NCBI GenBank assembly: GCA_021107975.1
Contig: JAIORT010000590.1
Coordinates: 1 to 11,685 of the forward strand
Length of the DNA: 11,685 bases
From: Bacteroidales bacterium
Lineage (GTDB): Bacteria > Bacteroidota > Bacteroidia > Bacteroidales > JAADJA01
Direction of reading: 5' to 3'
The notes under the pieces were generated by a model. It had not been told where the DNA came from. It did not search any database and saw only the letters and a program-made list of their open reading frames with translations. The position numbers and the translations under genes were made by a program. Every line of letters starts with the position of its first letter. The first letter of the stretch is position 1. Of this stretch, positions 6,276 to 11,685 are shown one piece after another.

Positions 6276-6864
6276 GATATTTCTCTTTCAACATTTGAAG
6301 CAATCCTTCGATTTGATCAAAGAAGCTGTTTCGTGTTTTTTCTATGTGCAATGCTTCCCTGTAATCGAGTATAGCTCTGTCTTTATGCTTAAACCTGTCC
6401 GGTTCAAGCTGTAACACATAAGAATTGACCTGTCTTTTCCAAAACCACTTTGCACAACCGAACTGGATATTTGCCGGATCGATAGCAGTAATTTTATTCA
6501 GAGCCTCAAGCAACTCTCTTCCCAAATCACTGTTCTCAATACATAAGCAAAGATAGGCGATCCTGTACTCCACCGTGGTGATGGTATCTGAAATTGGCAA
6601 GGGTTCCAGGTTATAAGGATCGTTCTGATCCTTGTAGATAAAATGCCCAAAACAACTTTGAAGCGTAAAACAATAAGGCAAATTATTAAAAGCGTTGATC
6701 AGTTTGATTATGGGTTTATCAATCATACCATCGCTGAGGCCGGCTAATTTTTTCTGCCGTTCATCCTGATAATGCGGATTTTCTACCAATCCTTTAGACT
6801 CTGTGAAGGTTTCCATTTGGATTATTTCTGTAAAATTGTACAAACCTTTAAGCTCGGCCTCCAT
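6271..6864 (-). CDS. Uncharacterised cytoplasmic protein with TYW3-like N-terminal segment
   Basis: This 197-residue protein has no signal peptide or membrane helix. I do not recognise it with certainty. Residues 36-75 follow a pattern like that of TYW3/Taw3, an archaeal and eukaryotic tRNA wybutosine methyltransferase: a basic helix (RQKKLAGLSDG), an acidic D at 49, a helix PIIKLINAFNN (51-61), then FTLQSCFGHF (66-75) where TYW3 has FTTSSCSGR. The arginine after the SC-G motif is His here, so function need not be the same. The second half has WFWKRQVNSYVLQLEPDRFK (140-159) and a helical end (166-197). The start overlaps the stop of the LolA-like gene by one base (TAATG), which fixes ATG 6864 and implies translational coupling; Met17 is an alternative start. 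Its place behind an export cassette gives no clear clue to its job. Confidence 0.8.
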   Translation of the reverse strand: MEAELKGLYNFTEIIQMETFTESKGLVENPHYQDERQKKLAGLSDGMIDKPIIKLINAFNNLPYCFTLQSCFGHFIYKDQNDPYNLEPLPISDTITTVEYRIAYLCLCIENSDLGRELLEALNKITAIDPANIQFGCAKWFWKRQVNSYVLQLEPDRFKHKDRAILDYREALHIEKTRNSFFDQIEGLLQMLKEKYL

Positions 6865-7595
6865 TACTGCTTTAAGGCTGCCTTAGTAAAAATATATTCT
6901 GGGATTTCCTGATTAAATTTTATGTTAGTAATATGCATTTCAGTGCCTTTCCCACTTTTTAGCATGTCTTTATAAGTTATTCTCATTGGAAACCATCTTC
7001 CCTGCACCTCTTGTACATCAGAACGGGAGGTTCTTTTCAGTAACTGTCCGCTCTTTGCAAAAAGTTCTTCTTTTAAGGGAACAAAATGTTCGGTATCAAT
7101 CCACACTTTACGCGAATGGTAAGAAACGTCATCTACTTTGGCTACTAACTCCAAAACAAAAGTCCTTCTACCATCTATTTCTTCCTCGTCAACTTTGGTT
7201 GCTGTATAAACATCTGTCAGTTTACGATCCTCCATCATATCTTCATATGAAAAGTCGGAGCCCATAACAGACTGCCTTAGCATATGTCCTGAAATTTGAA
7301 TTGTACGGTCGGTGGATGGAGAATAGATCCAAAGTTTATCTTCCAGTTTCAGCATCTTGGTTCCCTTTTCACGGGCGGGAGTTAAATACTCAGTAAACGA
7401 CTGTTTATCACCAACAGAATATGAAATTGAAGTCATTGCACGAGAATTTCGCTTTCCATGTATGGTCATTGACGACTCTATTATTCGGTTCTCAGCCGAC
7501 ATATTCAGGTCTGTTTTTTCTAAAATTTCATCTGCTGTCTGAGCATACAGATTAACTGAAATCAATGCTAAAATTATGATTGTTAAATGTTTCAT
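6864..7595 (-). CDS. Outer membrane lipoprotein-sorting protein, LolA-like (periplasmic)
   Basis: This 243-residue secreted protein has a type I signal peptide (KHLTIIILALISVNLYA, cleavage expected after Ala18, before QTADEI) and no lipobox, so it should be free in the periplasm. The mature part is a beta-rich LolA/LolB-type half-barrel resembling the family annotated as outer membrane lipoprotein-sorting protein. The motif HMLRQSVMGSDFSYEDMME (104-122) is the family's hallmark as I remember it, with KLWIYSPSTDRTIQ (87-100) before it and KVWIDTEHFVPLKEELF (163-179) after. Such proteins hold acyl chains in a hydrophobic cavity. It follows two FtsX-type permeases and an ABC ATPase, which mirrors LolCDE handing lipoprotein to LolA, so it is the presumed periplasmic carrier. 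It is probably a specialised paralogue, not the housekeeping LolA. Confidence 0.9.
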   Translation of the reverse strand: MKHLTIIILALISVNLYAQTADEILEKTDLNMSAENRIIESSMTIHGKRNSRAMTSISYSVGDKQSFTEYLTPAREKGTKMLKLEDKLWIYSPSTDRTIQISGHMLRQSVMGSDFSYEDMMEDRKLTDVYTATKVDEEEIDGRRTFVLELVAKVDDVSYHSRKVWIDTEHFVPLKEELFAKSGQLLKRTSRSDVQEVQGRWFPMRITYKDMLKSGKGTEMHITNIKFNQEIPEYIFTKAALKQ

Positions 7596-7647
7596 TATGG
7601 TTATTTCTAGATATTATTAATTATCAATATTAACGTATTAATTTTAT

Positions 7648-7682
7648 CAACCAGCAACCAGTAACCAGTAACCAGCAACCAG
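7648..7682. repeat. Heptanucleotide tandem array, YAACCAG type, five units
   Basis: Five perfect-period units are seen: CAACCAG, CAACCAG, TAACCAG, TAACCAG, CAACCAG, followed by a degenerate TAATTCC (7683-7689). It begins seven bases past the stop codon of the permease gene (TGA at 7692-7690) and lies before the LolA-like gene. Only C/T at the first position varies. The 3251-3264 units (TAACCAA, TAACCCA) are near relatives. Confidence 0.9.
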
Positions 7683-7689
7683 TAATTCC

Positions 7690-8964
7690 TCACACTTCAA
7701 GTTCCTTAAATAACTGTGCTGTTTTACGTTTATAAATGGCATATCCGGCCAGGGCATTACCAAGAGTCATAGCAATCAATCCGGGGAAAAATCCAATGTA
7801 AAATAGTTCCGGTGATACTACAGCCCGGTATACAGGGGGCATCATCATATTTACATTTTTCATCAATGAACTGAAATCAATTCCATTTTCCTGTAGGTAA
7901 TAACAAGCACCAAGTCCGAAAATAGTACCAACTATGGAGCCAATGAGCCCAATAAGTATGGCTTCATAAATAATAGTTTTATAGATATGTCCTTTGTTCT
8001 CTCCCAATGCCAGGCGAACGCCATACTCACTATATCGGCGTAAGCCTCCCAACAGACCTGTATTCCAAAGTACTATTGACATTGCAAGAACAAATATAAA
8101 TACCATTATCCCACTCATATTTTCCCCACGCGTAAGCAGATCATCCAATCCGTTTTGTTCACGGAGTTTGAACATTTTAGGTGAAAATTCATCATCAGCA
8201 ATGCTGTACATTGAATTAAAGGACGTCTTTACAGAATCTGCCCTCATATCATCATAAGTCCCTTCTTTAAAATAACCTAAAATTTCGCTTGAAGCATCTT
8301 CCATATCAAGAGCCAGTTGGGCATCGGAAATATCAATAATAATTGCCCCCCTGTCAAGAAAAGAAGATCCAAAGCTAATGGTTCCGCTAACCTTAAAGGT
8401 TTTAAACATCATGCTACCATACATGGTTGAGCCAAAGATGGTAATATCATCACCTGGTTTCACCCCAAACCGTTCGGCAAAATCATTACTGATAAGAGCT
8501 TCTCCTTGTTTACCTGGAAGTGATCCTTTAACAATAGAATTGGTAATGTTCATCCGGTCGGCCTCTGTTGAGTTTGGTGAAAGCAAATCAACGGCCCTGC
8601 CGGCTGCAGGCCCTTGTGCCCGGGTTTCCCCATTCTCATCGGGGACATCCAGCAATCCACCAAAATTGATACGCTTAACCCACTCCATATCAGGATAATC
8701 AGAATTAAGGCCTGTAAGTATTTCTTCAACATTCAACAAAGCCAAATCATTTGGCAATTGATTTTGGTTTTCAGCATAGGAACGTGTCATTATCTTTACA
8801 TGCCCGGTCTGGAATTTCGCACTCATGTCAATCATGTCGGTAAAAACACCCTTCATCCAACCGCTCATAAACACAGTAAGAAACACTCCTATTGAGATAA
8901 CTATTACCGGCAGTAAACTGCGGCTTTTATCCCTTAATATCCCTTTAAATATAAATTTTATCAT
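7690..8964 (-). CDS. ABC transporter permease, FtsX/MacB/LolC-E type (second of the pair)
   Basis: This 424-residue inner-membrane permease has the standard four-helix MacB/LolE layout. One helix at about 17-37 is followed by a large periplasmic domain (about 38-282). Three C-terminal helices follow (about 283-305, 328-356, 386-411). The FtsX segment between helices two and three reads EYGVRLALGENKGHIYKTII (313-332), the coupling region that contacts the ATPase. Periplasmic motifs such as GEALISNDFAERFGVKPGDD (154-173) and an end near QLFKELEV are typical of lipoprotein-release or MacB-like permeases. It lies 80 nt downstream of the other permease gene and upstream of the LolA-like gene. With the non-identical partner permease it should form a heterodimer over two copies of the ATPase, like LolC and LolE. 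It extracts or exports something from the inner membrane; the cargo is unknown. Confidence 0.92.
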   Translation of the reverse strand: MIKFIFKGILRDKSRSLLPVIVISIGVFLTVFMSGWMKGVFTDMIDMSAKFQTGHVKIMTRSYAENQNQLPNDLALLNVEEILTGLNSDYPDMEWVKRINFGGLLDVPDENGETRAQGPAAGRAVDLLSPNSTEADRMNITNSIVKGSLPGKQGEALISNDFAERFGVKPGDDITIFGSTMYGSMMFKTFKVSGTISFGSSFLDRGAIIIDISDAQLALDMEDASSEILGYFKEGTYDDMRADSVKTSFNSMYSIADDEFSPKMFKLREQNGLDDLLTRGENMSGIMVFIFVLAMSIVLWNTGLLGGLRRYSEYGVRLALGENKGHIYKTIIYEAILIGLIGSIVGTIFGLGACYYLQENGIDFSSLMKNVNMMMPPVYRAVVSPELFYIGFFPGLIAMTLGNALAGYAIYKRKTAQLFKELEV

Positions 8965-8991
8965 CTCTGTATTTTTTTAATCTAATATTAT

Positions 8992-9036
8992 ACTCTAAAT
9001 ACTCCAGGCACTCTAAGTACTTTAAGTACTTTAAGT
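8992..9036. repeat. Nonanucleotide tandem array, ACTTTAAGT type, five units
   Basis: Five consecutive 9-nt units are seen on the plus strand: ACTCTAAAT, ACTCCAGGC, ACTCTAAGT, ACTTTAAGT, ACTTTAAGT, then a degenerate ACTTCTTCT reaching the TAA stop (9047-9045) of the upstream permease gene. On the coding strand the units read AAGTACTTA-like straight after the stop. The same variants are found in the 3279-3314 array, and one unit-length piece (TTAAGTACTTCTT) recurs at 10960-10972. Confidence 0.88.
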
Positions 9037-9044
9037 ACTTCTTC

Positions 9045-10208
9045 TTACTGTAACTTTCCTTTTAAAGCCTCTGTAGGTTTCATTTTTGAAATCTTACGGG
9101 AAGGAATGTAACTTACTATTGTTGCAGAAACCACAACAAGAATCAGGGTGCTGATAATTAGTCCGACACTGTAATACGGGTAAATGGTTTCTGCAACGGT
9201 AATACCCATATCCGGGCCACCAAAAGTAATCCCTACGGTGTCGAGCCAAATAAAAATTGGTATTCCATAAACTGCTCCCAAAAGGGCAGCAAGGATACTA
9301 TGCGCACCGCCTTCAACAGTAAAAATTCCCACAACCTGTGAGCGGGTAAGACCCAGGGCAATGTAGGTTCCTATCTCTTTTTGTCGGCGAAATATCGAGA
9401 GAACCTGGGTGTCGAAAATGGCTAACAATGCAATAATAAGCAATAAGCCTTCCATAATATAACTACCGATTTTTTTCGATTGAATGATCTTGTCCAGGTC
9501 AGACAATAAAAAATTTAAATCCTTAAAGTTCCAGTTTTCTATTTCTGCACCACTGTAATTCTCGCCTGTAACTATGAGTGTGGCTTCACCTTCCATATTT
9601 GTCATTTTCTGTAATACCGGAAGTGACATATACATCTGACCATTATCAGCAGAAGGAACATCACATCTGAAGATGGATGCTATTTGAATTTCCCTGGCAT
9701 CGAAAGTGCCATTTTTATCACGCCAACGCACAAGAACCCTGTCGCCGACTTTTAGTTTGGTTGACTCTGCCATTCGTTTACCAATAATGGCAGCATACTC
9801 ATCTTGATTGTTTATAAGATCAGCAGTCGGCAGGTTTAAGATGTTTTGTTTCGGATCAATCCCTTTTAAAATACCACTCTGTACCCTTCCCTCCGGGTAT
9901 AATGTTGCCTGGGTAATTAAAATAGGTGTAAGATTACCCTTGTTTATTTCTGCTTTTACCTGATCCGACAATGGAGCATGTGAATCCTGAATTGTGTAAG
10001 GATCATATTTATCGTATTCAGGATGCCAAAATTGGCCCTGACCAATTTCCCAATCAATGGTGGCTTTTATTCCCTGTCGGTTCCATCCGTCAAACATTCC
10101 ATTGTAAAAAATGATAAGAACAAATGCAAAAGACAATACTATTACATTGAGCCAGGTTCTGAGTCCCGCACCAATGAGGTTTTTAAATGCTAATTTTATT
10201 GCTAACAT
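9045..10208 (-). CDS. ABC transporter permease, FtsX/MacB/LolC-E type (first of the pair)
   Basis: This 387-residue inner-membrane permease has four predicted helices (about 18-37, 249-271, 300-322, 345-367) flanking a periplasmic domain (about 38-248). The FtsX coupling segment is FRRQKEIGTYIALGLTRSQV (273-292), and the C-terminus MKPTEALKGKLQ carries the P-x-EAL ending common in LolC/LolE and MacB permeases. The periplasmic domain contains EYAAIIGKRMAESTKLKVGD (137-156), the counterpart of the LISNDFAERFGVKPGD stretch in the partner permease, so the two proteins are related but clearly diverged. It starts 4 nt after the ATPase stop, indicating tight co-expression. It probably pairs with the downstream permease as a LolCE-like heterodimer. 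Unlike MacB there is no fused ATPase, and no membrane-fusion (MacA/HlyD) protein is encoded nearby, which argues against a MacAB efflux pump. Confidence 0.92.
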   Translation of the reverse strand: MLAIKLAFKNLIGAGLRTWLNVIVLSFAFVLIIFYNGMFDGWNRQGIKATIDWEIGQGQFWHPEYDKYDPYTIQDSHAPLSDQVKAEINKGNLTPILITQATLYPEGRVQSGILKGIDPKQNILNLPTADLINNQDEYAAIIGKRMAESTKLKVGDRVLVRWRDKNGTFDAREIQIASIFRCDVPSADNGQMYMSLPVLQKMTNMEGEATLIVTGENYSGAEIENWNFKDLNFLLSDLDKIIQSKKIGSYIMEGLLLIIALLAIFDTQVLSIFRRQKEIGTYIALGLTRSQVVGIFTVEGGAHSILAALLGAVYGIPIFIWLDTVGITFGGPDMGITVAETIYPYYSVGLIISTLILVVVSATIVSYIPSRKISKMKPTEALKGKLQ

Positions 10209-10212
10209 CGTA

Positions 10213-10899
10213 TTATGTTTTTATTTCATCACTTACAACTTTTCCATCTTCAAGAGAAACTATTCTGTTTAAATACTGCATAACTTTTTCATCATGTGTT
10301 GCAAACAGAAATGTTACATTCAATTCTTCGTTTAACTTCTTCATTGTTTGAAGGATATGATGCGAATTTTTAGAGTCAAGGTTTGCTGTTGGCTCATCGG
10401 CCAGAACAATCTCAGGTTTTTTAACCATCGACCTGGCTATGGCAACCCTCTGACTTTCACCACCCGAAAGCATATTTGGTTTCGACTTCGCTTTATCGGT
10501 TAAACCTACCCATTCCAAAGCCATCATTACTGCCTTTTTACGCTCGAAAGCCGATATTTTTTGCAGTAACAGAGAGAACTCCACATTCTCAAAAACGGTG
10601 TAAACCGGTAGTAGATTATAGGTTTGAAAGATAAAGCCAATGTGCTTATTCCGCAATTTAGCTGCCTGCTTATTAGATAATTCAGAAATTGATTTATCTA
10701 ATACAATGGTACTTCCGGTGGTGGGAGTGTCGAGAGAACCAATAATGTTGAGAAGAGTGGTTTTGCCTGATCCACTTGGTCCTACCAAGCCGGCAAATTC
10801 TCCCTTGTCAAAATTAAGATTGATTCCGTTGAGAGCTGTAAAATGCCCCTTACCTACAGGGAATTTTTTTACCAGATCATTGATTTTAATTGTTGCCAT
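10213..10899 (-). CDS. ABC transporter ATP-binding protein, LolD/MacB-type
   Basis: This 228-residue cytoplasmic ATPase drives the two permeases encoded directly downstream. All nucleotide-binding motifs are intact: Walker A GPSGSGKTT (40-48), Q-loop FIFQTYNLLP with Gln92 (89-98), signature LSGGESQRVAIARSM (144-158), Walker B IVLADEP (164-170) with catalytic Glu169, D-loop ANLD, and switch His202 in ATHDE. The YNLLP stretch after the Q-loop and the compact length are characteristic of the LolD/MacB/FtsE branch. It is separated from the upstream barrel gene by 74 nt containing a perfect hairpin, and from the first permease gene by 4 nt. It may be the start of its own transcript or part of the larger operon. 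A housekeeping LolD paralogue elsewhere in the genome is expected, so the symbol lolD is not assigned. Confidence 0.95.
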   Translation of the reverse strand: MATIKINDLVKKFPVGKGHFTALNGINLNFDKGEFAGLVGPSGSGKTTLLNIIGSLDTPTTGSTIVLDKSISELSNKQAAKLRNKHIGFIFQTYNLLPVYTVFENVEFSLLLQKISAFERKKAVMMALEWVGLTDKAKSKPNMLSGGESQRVAIARSMVKKPEIVLADEPTANLDSKNSHHILQTMKKLNEELNVTFLFATHDEKVMQYLNRIVSLEDGKVVSDEIKT

Positions 10900-10940
10900 T
10901 ATTTTTAATTTTTAATGTTATTCTTTTTATTTCTAACTCT

Positions 10941-10960
10941 ATCCCGATAGCCATCGGGAT
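10941..10960. repeat. Perfect palindromic element ATCCCGAT-agcc-ATCGGGAT
   Basis: An 8-bp perfect inverted repeat around the 4-nt loop AGCC lies 13 nt past the stop of the barrel gene and 41 nt before the ATPase gene. From memory, CCCGATAGC-type palindromes of this kind are common between genes in Bacteroidota, so it may be a REP-like dispersed element. On the minus strand no T-run follows, so readthrough into the ABC genes is likely. As an RNA hairpin it could protect the upstream message or set relative expression. A TTAAGTACTTCTT piece of the 9-nt repeat family adjoins it at 10960-10972. Confidence 0.6.
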
Positions 10961-10973
10961 TAAGTACTTCTTA

Positions 10974-11685
10974 TTAATGATTAAACACAAACATCAGTTG
11001 AAGGCCAATACCGCCATAAAGGTTTTCTGTAGCGCCCATAGTTGGTAATTGATTATTTTCCGGGTTCCAATATCCCATTACATACAAAGTTGTACGATCG
11101 AATTGCCGGTACCAGTTCACAAAATTATAAACCGATTTATTCAGCCAATCATAATAAATTATTACGTTAATATTGTCGAACATCCCAAAAGTGTAAGTTG
11201 CTGAGAGAGCTGTAAAATTTGTTGTTTGTGAAAACTGAAATGCTTTTTCATCATTGGAAATAAACATGTGTTCCAATACCATATTTAAGCCATTGCCAAG
11301 GCCAAAAGTATAATCCGTTCCCATGGTAAATATTTCCTGATTAGTAAACTGTCCCATGTTTTTACTTTTGTGAACCCATGCCCCTTCAAACCAAAGCCCC
11401 ACAACCAAATCCCATTTACCATCCAGTCCGATCCTGTTTTCAGGAATCTCGCTAAATTCGGGAACTAATCCATTCAACTCTCTTGAATCTGCAACCCGGT
11501 GATGATACGAGATAGCAAGTTCCCCCAAAGGTACAGGGCTTTGAAACCTTCCGCCAAATTCAGGAATACTGGCATTTGTTTCCATAAACTCCAGGCCTTT
11601 ACGATCTTTATTTCCGTATAAAACCCAAAACCACAAATTGGCATTATTCATAAAATAATACCTTCCCAATCCAGCCCATACTCCA
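10974..11685 (-). CDS. Probable outer-membrane beta-barrel protein, 5' end outside window
   Basis: The frame is open to the window edge (GVWAGLGRYYFMNN at the boundary), so about 237 C-terminal residues are seen and the true start is upstream; the in-frame TTG at 11669 is not a credible start. The sequence alternates aromatic/hydrophobic and polar residues in strand-sized blocks separated by short Gly/Asn/Asp turns, e.g. WDLVVGLWFEGAWVHK, GLNMVLEHMFISND, NINVIIYYDWLNK and TTLYVMGYWNPENN, and it ends with a strand GGIGLQLMFVFNH. That is how porin-like outer-membrane barrels look. No plug, TonB box or family name is recognised in the visible part. It is first in a six-gene co-directional run with an ABC ATPase, two permeases and a LolA-like carrier, so it may be the outer-membrane end of that pathway, or a marker of its substrate. 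The function is inference. Confidence 0.75.
   Translation of the reverse strand, partial: GVWAGLGRYYFMNNANLWFWVLYGNKDRKGLEFMETNASIPEFGGRFQSPVPLGELAISYHHRVADSRELNGLVPEFSEIPENRIGLDGKWDLVVGLWFEGAWVHKSKNMGQFTNQEIFTMGTDYTFGLGNGLNMVLEHMFISNDEKAFQFSQTTNFTALSATYTFGMFDNINVIIYYDWLNKSVYNFVNWYRQFDRTTLYVMGYWNPENNQLPTMGATENLYGGIGLQLMFVFNH

Noticed and set aside
3201..9036. CRISPR array
   Set aside because: Units are 7-9 nt in direct tandem with no spacers, and no cas gene is present.
7690..10899. MacAB-TolC drug efflux system
   Set aside because: The ATPase is not fused to a permease, there are two distinct permeases, and no MacA-type adaptor is encoded; a LolA-like carrier is present instead.
10901..10921. 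Further heptamer array (ATTTTTA twice)
   Set aside because: Only two full copies in very AT-rich sequence upstream of the ATPase start; too little to separate from composition.
11640..11669. Start of the barrel gene at the TTG codon at 11669 or the ATG a few codons later
   Set aside because: The frame stays open to the window edge, no signal peptide follows either codon, and outer-membrane barrels need one; the gene simply begins outside the window.

Overview
The window looks like chromosomal DNA of a Bacteroidota member, probably Bacteroidales/Marinilabiliales-like. Three things suggest this: a three-gene acyl-CoA carboxylase cluster with close matches to the Bacteroidota type, promoters of the Bacteroidota form (TTG, then about 19 nt, then TAnnTTTG) with weak or absent Shine-Dalgarno sequences, and families such as DUF4197 lipoproteins and LolA-like 'outer membrane lipoprotein-sorting' proteins. 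No similarity search was run, so the taxonomy is inferred.

Layout. (1) Positions 3104 down to 1, minus strand: a biotin carboxylase, a biotin carboxyl carrier protein and a carboxyltransferase beta subunit (cut by the window edge). Together they form an ATP-dependent acyl-CoA carboxylase, most likely propionyl-CoA carboxylase, behind a good Bacteroidota promoter at 3140-3168. (2) Positions 3342-5198, plus strand: a membrane-anchored LTA-synthase-type phosphotransferase/sulfatase-fold enzyme, divergent from the carboxylase genes. (3) Positions 5234-6106, minus strand: a DUF4197 lipoprotein, convergent with the enzyme; its last 30-40 residues are read through intergenic-type tandem repeats. (4) Positions 11685 down to 6271, minus strand: a six-gene co-directional run. 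It encodes an outer-membrane beta-barrel-like protein (5' end outside the window), an ABC ATPase, two FtsX/MacB/LolC-type permeases, a periplasmic LolA-like protein and, overlapping it by one base (TAATG), a protein with a possible TYW3-like segment. The first five span cytoplasm, inner membrane, periplasm and outer membrane, which suggests a Lol-like lipid or lipoprotein export cassette. Its cargo cannot be read from the sequence.

The most unusual feature is not a gene. Almost every gap carries a small array of 7-nt units (TAACCAG, TAGTGCC, ATTTACA, TACCGGC, GAACAAG types) or 9-nt units (AAGTACTTA type). Most arrays abut or contain the stop codon of a gene, and related units recur kilobases apart. 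In two genes the stop codon itself lies inside an array. They resemble in form the heptanucleotide STRR repeats known from cyanobacteria, but several unit families are mixed in one 11.7-kb window. Two or three hairpins (5195-5214, 6201-6236, 10941-10960) lie in the same gaps. No tRNA, rRNA, CRISPR array, transposase or integrase was seen.
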